From contig JANXVE010000119.1 in assembly GCA_025351825.1 (NCBI GenBank), forward strand, positions 1 through 45,403: a stretch of DNA of 45,403 nucleotides, given 5' to 3'. Source of the stretch: Chamaesiphon sp. 341R_metabat_111 (GTDB lineage: Bacteria > Cyanobacteriota > Cyanobacteriia > Cyanobacteriales > Chamaesiphonaceae). Shown piece by piece: positions 8,813-21,261 of this stretch. The position numbers and the translations under genes are program-made. Under the pieces are notes generated by a model, which ran no database searches, had not been told where the DNA came from, and saw only the letters and a program-made list of their open reading frames with translations. The stretch's first letter is position 1. Every line of letters begins with the position of its first letter.

Positions 8813-8868
8813 AATTAACTAAATAATTGGTACCTAAGAGCTAATTTTAAAACACTCAATACCTAATC

Positions 8869-9648
8869 TTAGCCTTCGCCGCCTTCACTAGCGACTTCTT
8901 CGCCTTCTTCGTCGTACTCTTCACCGTCGCCGAAGTCTTCAAATACTTCGCCTTCGCTATCGAGTTGACCGTGACGACCTTCATAAATCGCATCGGCTAG
9001 TTTGCCGAGGATTAATTTGACGGAACGAATCGCATCGTCATTTGCTGGAATTGCGACATCAACCAAATCTGGATCGCAGTTGGTATCGAGTAACGATACG
9101 ATCGGAATGTTCAGTTTCTTACATTCCAACATCGCGTTATACTCCCGACGTTGATCGACTACGATCACGATATCAGGCACCTTCCGCATGTTCTTGATCC
9201 CACCCAGATATTTCTGGAGCTTCGCCATTTCCCGCCGCAACACAGAAGCTTCCTTCTTGGGTAACAGATCCAGCGCGCCGCTATTTTCCCGACGTTCGAG
9301 ATCCTTCAACCGCTCAACACGAGTTTTGATCGTCGTCCAGTTGGTGAGCATCCCACCCAACCACCGCTGGTTGATATAAGCTGCACCACAACGACTTGCT
9401 TCTTGAGCGATGATTCCGGCTGCTTGGCGTTTGGTACCAACAAACAGGAACCGTTTACCTTGTTCGGAAGCTGTCCGCATGTAAACATAAGCTTCTTCCA
9501 TCAACTGGGCAGTTTGCACCAAGTCGATAATGTGTACGCCGTTGCGCGCAGTGAAGATGAATGGAGCCATTTTGGGGTTCCAACGTCTGGTTTGGTGTCC
9601 AAAGTGAACGCCAGACTCCATCATTTGCGCCAAAGATACTACTGGCAT
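8869..9648 (-). CDS. rpsB: 30S ribosomal protein S2
   Basis: S2 sits in the small subunit head-body junction. The sequence has the canonical start [19 protein letters not shown] and [11 protein letters not shown], then the conserved [17 protein letters not shown] and [18 protein letters not shown] segments. The S2 core ends around residue 225. An acidic tail of about 35 residues ([20 protein letters not shown]) follows and makes the protein 259 residues long; acidic tails of this type occur in cyanobacterial S2. AGGAG lies upstream of the ATG at 9648. It is first in the rpsB-tsf unit. Confidence 0.98.
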   Translation of the reverse strand: MPVVSLAQMMESGVHFGHQTRRWNPKMAPFIFTARNGVHIIDLVQTAQLMEEAYVYMRTASEQGKRFLFVGTKRQAAGIIAQEASRCGAAYINQRWLGGMLTNWTTIKTRVERLKDLERRENSGALDLLPKKEASVLRREMAKLQKYLGGIKNMRKVPDIVIVVDQRREYNAMLECKKLNIPIVSLLDTNCDPDLVDVAIPANDDAIRSVKLILGKLADAIYEGRHGQLDSEGEVFEDFGDGEEYDEEGEEVASEGGEG

Positions 9649-9987
9649 AAGACTTAATTTCTCCTAATCGGGTTTATCCTCCATCCAGGCTGTATTTCAC
9701 AATTGAAACACCCGAATTCCTGAATGTGCGAATTTTTAGACAACCTTTTTATTATAGCTTAAGTTGCTGCTCAAATTGCTAGTGATTCAGCGGGAAGCGG
9801 GGAGTAGCCCATTCGGGCGGCTACGCCAACGGAGCGGGGAAGGAAGAATACGGTGTCGATTAAGTTTATCGAGAATATTTGATTCCTACCTAAGGAAAGA
9901 AAAGAGCCTACACAAATATGTAAGCTCTTTCTTGTAATGTAATATTTACTTAGGTTTGGGTAGATTCTTAGCTACAACTAGTGATGA
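9649..9987. other. Spacer between rpsB and rpoC2
   Basis: No gene is supported in these 339 bp. It holds the rpoC2 terminator (9897-9933). At about 9790-9843 there is a repeat fragment with GGGCGGCTACGCCAACGGAG. Related GGCTCCGCCAACG-type motifs recur at 30639-30652 and, in inverse orientation, at 33597-33625. Confidence 0.5.
9897..9933 (-). terminator. Terminator of the rpoBC1C2 operon
   Basis: On the minus strand AAGAAAGAGCTTACA pairs with TGTAGGCTCTTTTCTT across a short loop, and the stem is followed by a T-rich run. It lies about 55 nt after the rpoC2 stop. Confidence 0.75.
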
Positions 9988-12900
9988 TTATGAATAATCC
10001 TCCTCTTCTTCCTCATCGGTATTAGCAGGTTTCCAATCATCATCTTCATCATCGCTGGCCGCAGATTCGATCGTATCGCCGTAAAGTCCAGCAAACTCAT
10101 CTGCCTCTTCCTTGCTTGAAGGTTTGATGATCGACAAACCGCCGAGGCTGGCATCGTCTAGATCGTAGCTGCGGGCAGTGCGATCGTCGAGAATCATGTC
10201 CTCATCGGTACCAATCATCCCCTCATAAGCACCATACATGCCTGGAGTGCCATAATCGTTGTCCATAATCGGGCTGGAGAAGTTTGAGTCCTCATAGGCA
10301 TTGAAGCCTGTACCAGCGGGGATTAAGCGACCGATGATCACGTTTTCTTTCAAGCCACGGAGCCAGTCGGATTTGCCTTCGATCGCAGCTTCTGTCAGTA
10401 CCCGTGTAGTTTCTTGGAAACTCGCGGCGGAGATGAAGCTGTCGGTGTTCAGGGATGCTTTGGTGATTCCGAGCAGCATTGGCGTATATTCCGCTGGAGC
10501 CGCACCTGTAATCGACATGGCTTCGTTGACCTGTTCGACTTGGCGGAGTTCTTGGAGTTCGCCTGGGAGCATGGTAGTGTCGCCACCATCGTCGATCCGG
10601 ACTTTGGAGGTCATCTGCCGGACGATCACTTCGATGTGTTTGTCGGAGATTTCTACGCCTTGGGATTGATATACAGATTGAACTTCGTTCACCAGGAAGG
10701 CTTGAGCTTTCTGGAGCGCGAGCAGGGCTGCTTCAAATACACCATTTTCCTCGCGGAAGTGGTTGAAGTAGACTTCTAGAATCTCGTGGGGATTCATCTG
10801 TCCATCGGTGAGCAAGTGTCCGGCTTTGACGACGTTGCCATCTGATACGAGCAAGTTTTGACCAGGGCCGAGGAAGTATTCTTCGACTGCACCGCTATTG
10901 TCAATTACTTTGATCTCAGTTGGTTCGTTGTCCTCGTTGTAGATAACTGATGCCGTACCGTCGCGACGGTTGAGGATACATGGTTCTTTTGGTTTCCGCG
11001 CTTCGAGTAGTTCCTCGATCCGTGGTAAACCTTGGATAATGTCCCCAGTTTTCGATCGCTCGTATACTAGTAACACCAGATTATCGCCCCGTTGAACGAG
11101 ATCGCCAGTATCGATGTGCAGAATTGCACCAGGTGATACACGGTAGGGACGAGATGTCCGCAGTACAACTTGAGTATCAGTAGCTGAGACAACTTGACCA
11201 GAATCTGGACTAGGAGAGCCGTCTGCAAGTGGGCTACCAGAAATGACTAGTTGACCGACTTTGACCGTTGGTTTATTGCCATTGGTATCAACAGTAACCC
11301 GATCGGTATCACGGACAACCAATACTCGTCGGACGGATTCAGCTCCGGCGCGAATGCCGCGTACTTCACCAGGATGCTTACAGCGAATCTCAGTTCGAGC
11401 GACTACTGCACCTGGAGCGATTTTTTGGCCATCGGTGACTAGTGCTTCGGTATAGGTGCTACCACCTAAGTTATCGCCAGCGGTATCACGACGAATGGTA
11501 AGCGATTCGAGGATCACTAGCTGGAGTCGAAGTTCGCCGGATTTCTCGTCTTTGACTAGCTCGATATCAGCCGCGAGTTGCGGGGTGCTAGTGGATTCCA
11601 GTTCTAACACCAGTTGGGTGCGGAGTAGTTCGACTCCATCAACTGATTTCACCCGTTCGCCATCTTTGTAAGGTACGCGCTGGACGGCGCGGAGTTCGAT
11701 TGTCGCTGCTTTGCCTTCAACGATCGCACCTTGAGCAGCAGCTTGATTGACTGATGCTTGAGACGGTAGATTTGGCTCGTCAGGGACTTGATATTCCACG
11801 ACAGGGCGGATTAGTAATGCCGAACCTTCTGGGGTTTCGACGTACTCTAAGTACCGCATTTCGGTGACTGCTTCAAGTTCGGGAACTGGCTTGTTGCCTG
11901 GGTAACAGATCGTTCCGGTCACGGATTGCCCAGCTTCTGGATCGTCGAGTAGGTGCAATTCCCCTGGTTTGATCGTGATTTCACGGAGAATGTCATTCTT
12001 CTGAACGACTTCAATAATTCCGCTAATTCCGCAGAAGATATCGCGGATTACTTCGGTTCCGGCTTCAACAAACTGACCATCTTCGACGTTGAGGAGAGAG
12101 ATGTCTTTGTTGACTTCGTGAGACTCTTCAGGAATCCAGAGGATAGTACCGCCTTGAACGACTTCGTAGCCCTGTTTGGCTTTACCTTTCTTCTGGACAT
12201 CTAGTCCCGCAAACTTAATGATTCCCCCTGTGCGAGTCCGGTACTTATCATCGATTAATTCGGCGACGGCAGTACCACTTTGGACTTTGGTGCCTGGAGC
12301 AGTCAGGAGTTGGAAGCGTTGGTTTTCGTCAGTAACGATCGAATATTGCTCGCGTCCAGATTCGGTATCGACCTCGACTTTAGACCGATCGAGTGACACG
12401 GAAGCGGTGATAATATCGATCTCCCGTTCGCCGCGTAGTCTGACGACACCACCACTAACGGAGATTAACTTGGTTTCAGCTAATACGCCGTCGGTGTCAA
12501 CCATTTCGCCGTTTTTGACCATGGCTTCGGCACCAGGTGGTAAGTTATAAACTTCCCCTGAGAGTACCCAAATCAAGCCACCCCGTTGAGCGATCCGCGT
12601 CATGTTGCCTTGACGATCGGTTTTTTCTTCCGGTACGATATCGGCAAATAAGACTTCACCAGCGAGATCGGCGGCTACGTCTTTGGTTGCTTTCTCAGTC
12701 GAACGTCCACCTTTACTCAGTGCGATTTCGGCAAGGAGATCGCCAGTTTTGACTTCCGCACCGTCAGCGACGAGCAGGAGCGAACCAGGCGTGAGATTAA
12801 AGGTCTTTTTCTTGCCTTTACCTTTTGGTTCGAGGACGAGATCGCCGTTGACTTCTACTTGTTCGCGATCTTCGCCGTGCTTGGTACGGACGGAGCGGAC

Positions 12901-14013
12901 GCGGAGGTTCAAGAATTTGACGGTACCATCGTGAGGCGCACGAATTTGTTGCTCGACTTCTCCGGTAAATACCCCACCCGTGTGGAATGTCCGCATCGTG
13001 AGCTGGGTACCTGGTTCACCGATCGATTGCGCGGCAATAATTCCGACGGCTTCACCAAGATCTACGAGGTGTCCGTGGGCTAGACTCCAGCCATAGCAGA
13101 GCTGACAGACCGAACGGGCTGCTTCACAGGTTAATGGCGATCGCGTAAAGACGTTTTTCACATCAGCCTTGACGATTGCAGCGATCGTATCTTCATCTAG
13201 TTGCTGGTTGCGACTGGCAATTAGGGCTTTAGTTTCAGGATGGAAAACGTCTGAGGCGAGTACGCGCCCGTGCATCCGATCCTTGAGCGGGATCAAGACC
13301 CGATCTCCATCTTTCATCGCTTCGACGGTCAAGCCGCGAGTTGTGCCGCAGTCATGTTCGCGGACGATTACGTCTTGGGAAACGTCTACCAGACGACGAG
13401 TAAGGTAGCCAGAGTCAGCGGTACGTAATGCAGTATCTACGAGTCCTTTCCGCGCACCGTAGGAGGAAATAATGTACTCGGTAACAGTTAAGCCTTCTTT
13501 AAAGTTGGTCTTAATTGGTAAATCGATGATCTCCCCTTGCGGATTGGCCATCAAGCCCCGCATCCCTACGAGCTGGCGGACTTGGGACAGGTTTCCCCGC
13601 GCGCCGGAGAAGGCCATCATGTAGACGGAGTTGAGCGGATAGTTTTCGCGGAAGTTGACAACTACCTGATCTTTGAGGCTCTCGGAGGTGATGTTCCAGG
13701 TATCGATTACTTTCTGGAACCGTTCTACTTCCGTAATCTCGCCACGGGTGTATTTCGCTTCGGTTTCGTCGATCGTATTTTCCGCCGCTTCAAGCATTTC
13801 TTTCTTGATGGGGGGGATTTTCAGATCGTCGATACTGATCGATACACCTGCTCTGGTGGCGAACCGGAAACCCAATTCTTTGAGTTTGTCGGCCATTTGC
13901 GCGGTTCTGGCGGTGCCGTAGTGGCGGAATGACCAGGTGATCAGTTTTTTCAACTGTCCTTTATCAACCATGCGGTTGTTAAATGCGATCGGCTTTCTCT
14001 CTTTTTCGCTCAT
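9988..14013 (-). CDS. rpoC2: RNA polymerase beta-prime subunit, C-terminal part (cyanobacterial type)
   Basis: Cyanobacteria and plastids split beta-prime; this is the C-terminal half. The family start is [20 protein letters not shown], reached from the ATG at 14013. A longer reading from a TTG at 14067 adds 18 Pro/Thr-rich residues that look like spacer. Zinc-binding cysteines lie in HDCGT and [15 protein letters not shown] (about residues 222 and 296-306), and the trigger-loop segment [13 protein letters not shown] is at about 335-347. The long following region (~350 to ~950) fits the large SI3 insertion of sandwich-barrel repeats typical of cyanobacterial rpoC2. The conserved [14 protein letters not shown] motif resumes after it. 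The tail is strongly acidic ([19 protein letters not shown]). The spacer to rpoC1 is unusually long (387 bp). Confidence 0.97.
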   Translation of the reverse strand: MSEKERKPIAFNNRMVDKGQLKKLITWSFRHYGTARTAQMADKLKELGFRFATRAGVSISIDDLKIPPIKKEMLEAAENTIDETEAKYTRGEITEVERFQKVIDTWNITSESLKDQVVVNFRENYPLNSVYMMAFSGARGNLSQVRQLVGMRGLMANPQGEIIDLPIKTNFKEGLTVTEYIISSYGARKGLVDTALRTADSGYLTRRLVDVSQDVIVREHDCGTTRGLTVEAMKDGDRVLIPLKDRMHGRVLASDVFHPETKALIASRNQQLDEDTIAAIVKADVKNVFTRSPLTCEAARSVCQLCYGWSLAHGHLVDLGEAVGIIAAQSIGEPGTQLTMRTFHTGGVFTGEVEQQIRAPHDGTVKFLNLRVRSVRTKHGEDREQVEVNGDLVLEPKGKGKKKTFNLTPGSLLLVADGAEVKTGDLLAEIALSKGGRSTEKATKDVAADLAGEVLFADIVPEEKTDRQGNMTRIAQRGGLIWVLSGEVYNLPPGAEAMVKNGEMVDTDGVLAETKLISVSGGVVRLRGEREIDIITASVSLDRSKVEVDTESGREQYSIVTDENQRFQLLTAPGTKVQSGTAVAELIDDKYRTRTGGIIKFAGLDVQKKGKAKQGYEVVQGGTILWIPEESHEVNKDISLLNVEDGQFVEAGTEVIRDIFCGISGIIEVVQKNDILREITIKPGELHLLDDPEAGQSVTGTICYPGNKPVPELEAVTEMRYLEYVETPEGSALLIRPVVEYQVPDEPNLPSQASVNQAAAQGAIVEGKAATIELRAVQRVPYKDGERVKSVDGVELLRTQLVLELESTSTPQLAADIELVKDEKSGELRLQLVILESLTIRRDTAGDNLGGSTYTEALVTDGQKIAPGAVVARTEIRCKHPGEVRGIRAGAESVRRVLVVRDTDRVTVDTNGNKPTVKVGQLVISGSPLADGSPSPDSGQVVSATDTQVVLRTSRPYRVSPGAILHIDTGDLVQRGDNLVLLVYERSKTGDIIQGLPRIEELLEARKPKEPCILNRRDGTASVIYNEDNEPTEIKVIDNSGAVEEYFLGPGQNLLVSDGNVVKAGHLLTDGQMNPHEILEVYFNHFREENGVFEAALLALQKAQAFLVNEVQSVYQSQGVEISDKHIEVIVRQMTSKVRIDDGGDTTMLPGELQELRQVEQVNEAMSITGAAPAEYTPMLLGITKASLNTDSFISAASFQETTRVLTEAAIEGKSDWLRGLKENVIIGRLIPAGTGFNAYEDSNFSSPIMDNDYGTPGMYGAYEGMIGTDEDMILDDRTARSYDLDDASLGGLSIIKPSSKEEADEFAGLYGDTIESAASDDEDDDWKPANTDEEEEEDYS

Positions 14014-14400
14014 GATGGGGGTGGTGGTGGTTGGGCTGAGGTGTTCTTGTGGGTGGCGAATCGGCAAACTATTAGAACTTGACTAGTTTCAAGCTTTTCT
14101 GGTGGGGACAGAACCCGGACTTGGGGGGTCTGCCCCCCAACCCCCCCCACCGAGGGGCGGGACGCACCCCCTCGGACTCCCCATCGTATGGATGGCTTGT
14201 GGGCTAGCTCAGACTCACATTCACTCCACTTTAGGATTTAGTTGGAGGTTATTTGCTCTGATGGCATAGGTTGATCTTTCTTCTGTAAAGAAATGTAGGC
14301 TTTATTTCGCTTCGCTTCATTCAACCTGCTATTGAATGGAATCTTAGTCCCCCTTAAAAAGAGGGATTTAGGGGGGGTTAGGGGGATTCTAGGGCTTGCG
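14014..14400. other. Hairpin-rich spacer between rpoC1 and rpoC2
   Basis: No gene is supported. It holds two adjacent GC-rich hairpins: TTGGGGGG-TCTG-CCCCCCAA at 14121-14140 and CCGAGGGG/CCCCTCGG at 14150-14175. Near rpoC1 (about 14350-14390) there is a CCCCCTTAAAAAGAGGG... repeat fragment of a kind common between cyanobacterial genes. Homologous operons normally have a much shorter rpoC1-rpoC2 gap. Confidence 0.6.
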
Positions 14401-16275
14401 CTACACCGATAAAACCTCCTGAATTGTTTGGTTATAAATCATCCTTCCTGGAGTGGTGTAGATGTATTGGGACATGAATTCACCTGTTTTGGATTCGCGA
14501 ACGCGGCGGTATTTATAGAGTTTGGTGATTGTGCCGTCAATGGCTTCGATCGTTTGCAACGGTTCTTGTTCGTTCTCGTCGCATTCCATTAAGCCGTCGT
14601 AGCGCACCCAGACGAAGGTGTGGATATTTAGTTCGGCTCTGTCGTATGCTCTGATTGCGTCGTCTAGGTTAGCGAAATATCGATCGGTTTCCGCTAGAGC
14701 GGGGTTACGGGCGGTGAGGTAGTAGCAGCCTAGTACCATATCCTGAGATGGTGCGACGATGGGCGAACCTGTTGCTGGTGAGAGGATGTTGTTACTCGCC
14801 AACATCAGTAACCGCGCTTCGGCTTGGGATTCTAGGGAGAGAGGGACGTGAACCGCCATTTGATCTCCATCGAAGTCGGCGTTAAATGCCGGACAGACGA
14901 GGGGATGAAGTTGGATCGCGCGTCCTTGGACGATGATTGGTTCAAAGGCTTGGATGCCCAGACGGTGCAGGGTTGGTGCCCGATTGAGCATGACTGGGTG
15001 TCCGGCGATGACTTCTTCGAGTACGTCCCACACCATTGGGTCGCCTTTTTGGATCATCTTTTTGGCGGCTTTGATGTTGTTAACTAAGTTATTTTTAATT
15101 AACCGATGAATCACGAAGGGCTGGAACAATTCGATCGCCATTTCTCGCGGTAATCCACACTGATGAATCTTCAGTTTTGGCCCGACGACGATGACAGAAC
15201 GTCCTGAATAATCGACCCGTTTACCGAGTAAGTTTTGACGGAATCGACCCTGTTTACCTTCGATAATATCGGAGAGAGATTTGAGGGCGCGATTGTTGGC
15301 ACCGACTACTGTTCTACCGCGTCTACCGTTGTCGATCAGTGCATCGACGGCTTCTTGCAACATCCGTTTTTCGTTACGGACGATGATCTCTGGGGCGAGG
15401 ATTTCTTTCAGTCTGGCGAGACGATTATTCCGGTTAATGACGCGGCGATAAAGGTCGTTTAGATCAGAAGTTGCAAATCGTCCACCATCCAATTGCACCA
15501 TCGGGCGCAAGTCGGGTGGGATAACGGGAATATAGCTAAGAATCATCCATTCTGGACGGCTGCCTGTCGCGATGAAGTTATCAATTACTCGCAGGCGTTT
15601 GATTAATTTGGCGCGTTTTTGTCCCTTAGACTCACTGATTTGTTCGCGCAGCTTTTCAGCTTCTTCTTCTAATTGTAGGTCTTCAAGCAATCGTTGAACG
15701 GCTTCTGCACCGATGCCCACTTCCACGCCTTCGAGTTCGGAATCTTCACTGTAGATCCGCTCTTCGATTTCCAGCCATTGCTCTTCTGTCAATAGCTGTT
15801 TGTAGCCAAGGGTATCATCGTTACCCGCAGACAACACAACGTAGGAGTTGAAATAAACAATCTGCTCGACATCCCGCAGGGGCATGTCTAGTAAGATGCT
15901 CAGATAGCTGGGAATCCCTTTCAGATACCAAACATGGGACACTGGCGCGGCTAATTTAATAAATCCCATCCGGTGACGGCGGACGCGGGATTCAGTCACT
16001 TCTACCCCACAGCGTTCGCAAACAATCCCCCGATGGCGCACCCGCTTGTACTTACCACAATGACATTCCCAATCCTTCGCTGGGCCAAAAATTCGCTCGC
16101 AGAATAAACCATCCATTTCCGGCTTCAATGTCCGGTAATTAATAGTTTCAGGCTTGGTAACTTCACCGACTGGCGTTCCATTGGGGAGATTTCGAGAACC
16201 CCACTCGCGGATTCGATCGGGCGAAGCAATCCCAATCTTAACGTAATCAAACTTAGTTTCTAGCTTTTGACGCAT
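14401..16275 (-). CDS. rpoC1: RNA polymerase gamma subunit (N-terminal part of beta-prime)
   Basis: The 624-residue gamma subunit holds the polymerase active-site aspartates in NADFDGDQ (from residue 465) and the zinc-binding cluster [20 protein letters not shown] near the N-terminus. It starts [20 protein letters not shown], the family N-terminus. It forms the core enzyme with rpoB and rpoC2, its operon neighbours. The ATG has no evident Shine-Dalgarno: a heptamer repeat array (16282-16529) ends about 7 nt upstream of it, filling the whole spacer to rpoB. Confidence 0.98.
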   Translation of the reverse strand: MRQKLETKFDYVKIGIASPDRIREWGSRNLPNGTPVGEVTKPETINYRTLKPEMDGLFCERIFGPAKDWECHCGKYKRVRHRGIVCERCGVEVTESRVRRHRMGFIKLAAPVSHVWYLKGIPSYLSILLDMPLRDVEQIVYFNSYVVLSAGNDDTLGYKQLLTEEQWLEIEERIYSEDSELEGVEVGIGAEAVQRLLEDLQLEEEAEKLREQISESKGQKRAKLIKRLRVIDNFIATGSRPEWMILSYIPVIPPDLRPMVQLDGGRFATSDLNDLYRRVINRNNRLARLKEILAPEIIVRNEKRMLQEAVDALIDNGRRGRTVVGANNRALKSLSDIIEGKQGRFRQNLLGKRVDYSGRSVIVVGPKLKIHQCGLPREMAIELFQPFVIHRLIKNNLVNNIKAAKKMIQKGDPMVWDVLEEVIAGHPVMLNRAPTLHRLGIQAFEPIIVQGRAIQLHPLVCPAFNADFDGDQMAVHVPLSLESQAEARLLMLASNNILSPATGSPIVAPSQDMVLGCYYLTARNPALAETDRYFANLDDAIRAYDRAELNIHTFVWVRYDGLMECDENEQEPLQTIEAIDGTITKLYKYRRVRESKTGEFMSQYIYTTPGRMIYNQTIQEVLSV

Positions 16276-16281
16276 AATTAG

Positions 16282-16529
16282 ACTTTAGGCTTTAGGGATT
16301 AGGCTTTAGGACTAGGCTTTAGGCTTTGGGCTTTAGGCTTTAGGACTAGGCTTTAGGGATCGAGCTTTAGAGATTAGGACTAGGATTTATAAATCAGGCT
16401 GTAAGACTATGCTTTAGGCTTGAGAACTAGGATTCAGATGTTGGGTTTTAGGTATGAGTGTAAAAATAAATCTATACCTAAAGCCCAAAGCCTAAAACCT
16501 AACCCCTTCCTAAAGCCTAAAGCCTAATA
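16282..16529. repeat. Heptamer repeat array (TTTAGGC / GCCTAAA) filling the rpoB-rpoC1 spacer
   Basis: Variants of CTTTAGG(C/G/A) run from 16282 to about 16455, then the inverse GCCTAAA variants (CCTAAAGCCCAAAGCC) from about 16476 to 16529. The two opposed arrays could pair into a long imperfect hairpin. The unit is the same as at 1519-1550, 34093-34124 and 36843-36998. Periodicity is 7 with many single-base variants, so it is an STRR-type element, not CRISPR. Confidence 0.8.
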
Positions 16530-16534
16530 CCTTC

Positions 16535-19500
16535 CTATCCTTCTTCGCTATCGTCTCCACGGGCAAAGGACTCGTAAGTCGGACGCGATGGGGCACGGCG
16601 AGTATTGACATCTGCCATCAGATCGACTTCCACGTCGCGGCTATCGCCGTCGGCTGTCTGTTCGACTTTATGGACGGCGATATCCAGTCCGAGGGATTGC
16701 AATTCGCGCATCAGTACTTTGAACGATTCGGGAGTACCAGGGCTAGGAATCGATTTACCTTTAACGATCGCATTTAAGGCATCATTCCGTCCTTGCATAT
16801 CGTCGGACTTGACTGTCAGTAACTCTTGGAGCGTATACGCTGCACCGAATGCTTCCAGTGCCCACACTTCCATTTCTCCAAACCGCTGTCCACCTTGCTG
16901 CGCTTTACCACCGAGGGGCTGTTGCGTAACCAGGGAGTAAGGTCCGGTAGAACGGGCGTGAATCTTGTCATCGACTAAGTGGACGAGTTTGAGCATGTAC
17001 GCCTTGCCGACTGTTACTGGTCTGTCAAAGGCTTCGCCTGTGCGTCCATCGTATACTGTGGTTTTACCTGGCTCTTCTTTATCGAAGATCCACGGTTTGT
17101 TCTGCTGTTTTGCAGCCTGTTTCAGCTTACTATGGACTGTCGATCGGGATGCTTCAGGTGCATACATTTCATCGAATGGAGTGACTTTGAATCGCTTGTT
17201 CAGGTTATGTCCCGCCCAACCAAGTAAGCATTCAAATACCTGTCCAACATTCATCCGTGACGGTACACCCAGAGGGTTGAGAACGATATCCACAGCGGTA
17301 CCATCGGGGAGATAAGGCATATCTTCGACGGGCATAATTCGGGACACAATCCCTTTATTGCCATGTCGTCCCGCCATTTTATCACCGACTTGGATTTTAC
17401 GTTTTTGAGCAACGTAGATCCGCACGACCATATTCGCGCCTGGTGGCAGTTCGTCGCCCTGTTCGCGGGTAAATACGCGAACATCGACGACGCGACCTTT
17501 TTCACCATTTGGTACACGGAGGGAGTTGTCGCGGACATCACGCGCTTTTTCACCGAAAATCGCACGAAGTAACTTTTCTTCTGGTGGCTGATCTGACTCA
17601 CCTTTGGGAGTGACTTTACCAACGAGAATATCCCCAGACATGACCCAGGCACCTTTACGGATGATTCCGGTTTCGTCAAGGTTTCGCAATGATTCTTCAC
17701 TAACGTTGGGAATCTCACGAGTGATTTCTTCAGGTCCGAGTTTGGTTTGACGGGCTTCGATTTCAAACTTCTCGATGTGGATACTGGTATAGAAATCCTG
17801 GGACACTAATTTTTCACTAATCAGAATCGCATCCTCGTAGTTGTAGCCTTCCCACGGCATGTAGGCAACGAGAATATTCTGACCCAGAGCCAGTTCACCG
17901 CCTTCAGTCGCCGAACCATCTGCGAGTACTTGACCTGCAACTACTCGATCTCCGATATGGACGAGCGGACGTTGGTTGAGGCAAGTATCTTGGTTAGAAC
18001 GGTGATATTTTTGGAGCAGATATTTCTGCGTCCGACCATTATCGCCTTTGACATCGATCGATTCTGCTTCGACAAAGCAGACTACCCCGTCGAATTTGGC
18101 AACAACTACCATACCTGAATCTCGCGCCGCTTGGACTTCTAAGCCCGTACCGACGAGTGGACGCTCGGGACGCAGTAATGGTACCGCCTGACGTTGCATG
18201 TTGGAACCCATTAGGGCGCGGTTAGCATCGTCATGTTCGAGGAATGGAATCAACGATGTCGCAACCGAAATAATCTGCACGGGAGAAATCGCCACATAGT
18301 CCACCTGATCCGGTGTGGTAGTGGTAAATTCATGCCGATACCGAACGGGAATCGTCGAACCTAAGATGTACCCATTCTCATCGGTGGTAATATCGCCAGG
18401 TGCAACCCGCAGATCGTCTTCCTGATCCGCTGTCATATATTCGGCTTCCAGCTCCCGCTTCACCCGACCATTTTCGACAGGAAGGAATGGAGTTTCGATA
18501 AATCCGTACTGATTCACCCGCGCGTGAGTAGCCAGAGAACCGATCAAACCAGCGTTGGGGCCTTCAGGAGTCTCGATCGGACAAATCCGCCCGTAGTGGG
18601 AGGTGTGGATGTCTCGCACGGCAAAACCAGCCCGTTCTCGCGTCAAACCACCAGGGCCTAATGCTGACAGACGGCGTTTGTGTGTCAATTCCGCGAGTGG
18701 ATTGGTTTGATCCATAAACTGGGAGAGCTGGGAGGAACCGAAAAATTCCTTAACTGCTGCTACCAATGGCTTAGGATTGACCAAACTAGCGGGTGTCAAA
18801 CTACTAGTCTCCGAAACCGTCATCCGTTCGCGGATAATCCGTTCGAGGCGATTTAAACCTACCCGAATTTGGTTCTGAAGTAGCTCACCTACTGACCGCA
18901 CGCGGCGATTTCCTAAGTGATCGATGTCGTCGGTGCTGCCGATATCAAATTCGAGATTGATCAGATAATCGATCGCGCACAGGATATCCTGAGGAGTCAG
19001 CACCCGAATTGAATCAGGCGTAGTCAACCGCAGTTTACGATTTAATTTATACCGTCCAACTTTGCCCAAATCATAACGCTTGGGGTCAAAGAAACGAGAA
19101 TCTAGCAGTTGCTGACCACCACTGACAGTAGGTGGTTCGCCTGGACGCAACTTTTTATACAGCTCCATCAACGCTTCTTCTTCGGTCAGATTCCCTTCTT
19201 TATCGATTGTCTTTTGATAAAATTCAGGGTGACGCAATGAGTCAAAAATCTCATTGTCACTTAAACCCAAAGCTTTCAATAATACCTGCGCCGAAAGTTT
19301 ACGAGTCTTGTCGATCCGCACCCAAACGATATCATTTTTGTCAGTCTCAAATTTCAGCCACGCACCACGGTTAGGAATCAAGGACGCGCTATAGGTACGG
19401 CGACCATTCTTGTCCAATTCAGACTTATAGTACACCCCAGGCGATCGCACGATCTGGTTGACAATTACCCGTTCGGCACCGTTAATAATAAACGTACCCC

Positions 19501-19837
19501 GATCGGTCATCAATGGCAAATCGCCAATAAAGACATCCTGCTCGATGATTTTGCCCTTATCTTCTTTGTTGATCAACTGAGTCGGCACATACATCTGTAC
19601 TGCATAGCTAGCATCGCGTCGCTTTGCTTCATCTACGTCATACTTAGGACGTTTGAGCTTATAATTTTTGGCGAGGAATCTCAATTCCAGCTTGCCAGTA
19701 TAGTCAGTAATTGGTGAAAAGCTATCTAATTCTTCGATCAAACCTTCTTCCAAGAACCAGCGAAAACTAGAACGCTGAATCTCTACTAAATCAGGCAACA
19801 TGTAAGTGGATGCCGTCGTAGTAATCTGACTAGTCAT
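16535..19837 (-). CDS. rpoB: RNA polymerase beta subunit
   Basis: The 1100-residue catalytic beta subunit has the usual cyanobacterial length. The start is near [20 protein letters not shown]. The protrusion and lobe segments are followed by the rifampicin region ([30 protein letters not shown]). The conserved [19 protein letters not shown]-like element appears here as [17 protein letters not shown]. The [13 protein letters not shown] motif and the C-terminal [20 protein letters not shown]-like clamp segment ([20 protein letters not shown]) follow. It is followed by rpoC1 across a repeat-filled spacer and preceded by tatD across 303 bp. Confidence 0.98.
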   Translation of the reverse strand: MTSQITTTASTYMLPDLVEIQRSSFRWFLEEGLIEELDSFSPITDYTGKLELRFLAKNYKLKRPKYDVDEAKRRDASYAVQMYVPTQLINKEDKGKIIEQDVFIGDLPLMTDRGTFIINGAERVIVNQIVRSPGVYYKSELDKNGRRTYSASLIPNRGAWLKFETDKNDIVWVRIDKTRKLSAQVLLKALGLSDNEIFDSLRHPEFYQKTIDKEGNLTEEEALMELYKKLRPGEPPTVSGGQQLLDSRFFDPKRYDLGKVGRYKLNRKLRLTTPDSIRVLTPQDILCAIDYLINLEFDIGSTDDIDHLGNRRVRSVGELLQNQIRVGLNRLERIIRERMTVSETSSLTPASLVNPKPLVAAVKEFFGSSQLSQFMDQTNPLAELTHKRRLSALGPGGLTRERAGFAVRDIHTSHYGRICPIETPEGPNAGLIGSLATHARVNQYGFIETPFLPVENGRVKRELEAEYMTADQEDDLRVAPGDITTDENGYILGSTIPVRYRHEFTTTTPDQVDYVAISPVQIISVATSLIPFLEHDDANRALMGSNMQRQAVPLLRPERPLVGTGLEVQAARDSGMVVVAKFDGVVCFVEAESIDVKGDNGRTQKYLLQKYHRSNQDTCLNQRPLVHIGDRVVAGQVLADGSATEGGELALGQNILVAYMPWEGYNYEDAILISEKLVSQDFYTSIHIEKFEIEARQTKLGPEEITREIPNVSEESLRNLDETGIIRKGAWVMSGDILVGKVTPKGESDQPPEEKLLRAIFGEKARDVRDNSLRVPNGEKGRVVDVRVFTREQGDELPPGANMVVRIYVAQKRKIQVGDKMAGRHGNKGIVSRIMPVEDMPYLPDGTAVDIVLNPLGVPSRMNVGQVFECLLGWAGHNLNKRFKVTPFDEMYAPEASRSTVHSKLKQAAKQQNKPWIFDKEEPGKTTVYDGRTGEAFDRPVTVGKAYMLKLVHLVDDKIHARSTGPYSLVTQQPLGGKAQQGGQRFGEMEVWALEAFGAAYTLQELLTVKSDDMQGRNDALNAIVKGKSIPSPGTPESFKVLMRELQSLGLDIAVHKVEQTADGDSRDVEVDLMADVNTRRAPSRPTYESFARGDDSEEG

Positions 19838-20140
19838 GTATAATCCTCTATGAGTGCGTTCTAAATAGCGATCGATTCGTCTAAATTAAATTGGCGTTCC
19901 AAACTTATCGAGATCGACCTTGGTACGGCAACGTAGCTGTGTCTTTATTAGCCCAAACTACCCGATTATGTATATACATACTTAAAATGCCCCCATTGCG
20001 AGTAATAATTGCTTTGCTCCGATCTTACATTTGCTGCGGCTGGGAAAGTATTAGCCTGCGAGTATGAGTTCAAAAACATCTTCGTGGCGAAAGTATATTG
20101 ATTTAGGCTGGATCTGAGCAGAAAAATTAGATATGGTTAG
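19838..20140. other. Spacer between tatD and rpoB
   Basis: These 303 bp should hold the rpoB promoter and leader, but I see no convincing promoter boxes. The only clear structure is the 14-bp palindrome TATGTATATACATA at 19967-19980. No RNA gene was recognised. Confidence 0.5.
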
Positions 20141-20932
20141 CTAAATAGTTGATAATGTTGGTAGTTTAAATAATTGTCGCGCATTTGCCGTCGTAAAATC
20201 AGCGAGTGTTTCGAGGCTTTCACCCCGCAACTGAGCTAGATAACTGGCAATATGACTAACGAAAGCTGGTTCATTCCGCTTGCCACGTTTGGGCACAGGT
20301 GCCAAAAATGGGCAGTCAGTTTCGATCAGCAATTTTTCAGGAGGTACGATTTGAGCCGAAGCTTGAATCTGAGTCGCATTTTTAAAAGTAACGACTCCAC
20401 TGAAGCTGATAAAAAAGCCCAAGTCCAGAAACCACTGAGTCTCCTCTGGAGTTCCCGCCCAGCAATGCATCACGCCCCGAACTTGCCCGAACTCTTTCCA
20501 GAACTCCTCACACACTTGGCGCATCATAGTAGCTGCATCGCGACAGTGAATAATCACTGGCAAATCTAGATCTCTAGCAATCTGTAATTGCGATCGAAAT
20601 ACTTCAATTTGCCACTGACGATCGTCAGCCTTGAAGAAGTCCAGACCCATTTCACCGATGGCAACTACCCGTTTGTCGCTAATTGCCAGTGCTCGAATCC
20701 GCTCTCCCAGATCTGCTTCCCATAATTTTGCGTCCAATGGATGCAATCCTACCGAAAAGAACAATTCTGGTAGCAGATCTGCTAATTTCTGCGTCTTGGT
20801 AAACTCGGCTGGCGTTACACAAGAGTGTACTAACTGTACGACCCCTTGCTCGCGCCAACGATCGCGCACTGCCTCTAGATCGGCATCGAAGCTATCAAAG
20901 TTGATGTGGACGTGAGTATCAATTAGCTGCAT
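20141..20932 (-). CDS. tatD: TatD-family metal-dependent deoxyribonuclease/hydrolase
   Basis: A TIM-barrel hydrolase of 263 residues. Metal ligands are visible: DTHVHIN (His pair, residues 5-9), GEMGLDFF (Glu), VIIHCRDA (His), [10 protein letters not shown] (His) and [11 protein letters not shown] (Asp). TatD proteins are 3'-5' exonucleases implicated in DNA repair and degradation. The gene lies 38 bp after rpsT on the same strand and upstream of rpoB, an arrangement conserved in many cyanobacteria. Confidence 0.93.
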   Translation of the reverse strand: MQLIDTHVHINFDSFDADLEAVRDRWREQGVVQLVHSCVTPAEFTKTQKLADLLPELFFSVGLHPLDAKLWEADLGERIRALAISDKRVVAIGEMGLDFFKADDRQWQIEVFRSQLQIARDLDLPVIIHCRDAATMMRQVCEEFWKEFGQVRGVMHCWAGTPEETQWFLDLGFFISFSGVVTFKNATQIQASAQIVPPEKLLIETDCPFLAPVPKRGKRNEPAFVSHIASYLAQLRGESLETLADFTTANARQLFKLPTLSTI

Positions 20933-20970
20933 TTAGCACAGGTTAACTGGTTTCGAGAGGATTGCTTGAA

Positions 20971-21261
20971 CTATGCAGCCGCTTTGACTGCGATCGCTTT
21001 GGCTAGACGAGATTTCTTGTTAGCACCGTTGTTCCGATGCAGAACACCCTTCTGAACGGCTTTGTCGATCTTCTTGAATGCTTCATTCATACATTTTTGA
21101 ACTTCAGCAGATGTTTCATCTGAAGGGGTTGCAGTATGTTTCTCAACCGCAGTGAAGTATTTTTTCATCAATGTCCGAACTACGGATTTGTGTGCTTTAT
21201 TACGAAGTCTATTGCGCTCGGCGACTTCGACACGTTTGATTGCAGACTTAATATTTGCCAT
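20971..21261 (-). CDS. rpsT: 30S ribosomal protein S20
   Basis: A small, Lys/Arg/Ala-rich helical protein of 96 residues. It has the S20 start [20 protein letters not shown], the [13 protein letters not shown] segment and the C-terminal [20 protein letters not shown] signature, which binds the 5' domain of 16S rRNA. It is first in the minus-strand rpsT-tatD-rpoB order. Confidence 0.97.
   Translation of the reverse strand: MANIKSAIKRVEVAERNRLRNKAHKSVVRTLMKKYFTAVEKHTATPSDETSAEVQKCMNEAFKKIDKAVQKGVLHRNNGANKKSRLAKAIAVKAAA

Noticed and set aside
13537-13932. A 131-codon plus-strand reading opposite rpoC2
   Set aside because: Antisense shadow of a conserved gene; no family resemblance.
14014-14067. 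Longer rpoC2 N-terminus from the TTG at 14067
   Set aside because: The extra residues ([17 protein letters not shown]) look like spacer; homologues start near MSEKE/MTEKE, which corresponds to the ATG at 14013.
16282-16529. Possible CRISPR array in the rpoB-rpoC1 spacer
   Set aside because: The period is 7 bp with no unique spacers, so it is a short tandem repeat and not CRISPR.
17251-17766. A 171-codon minus-strand reading inside rpoB
   Set aside because: It lies wholly within the strongly supported rpoB frame and has no recognisable protein features.
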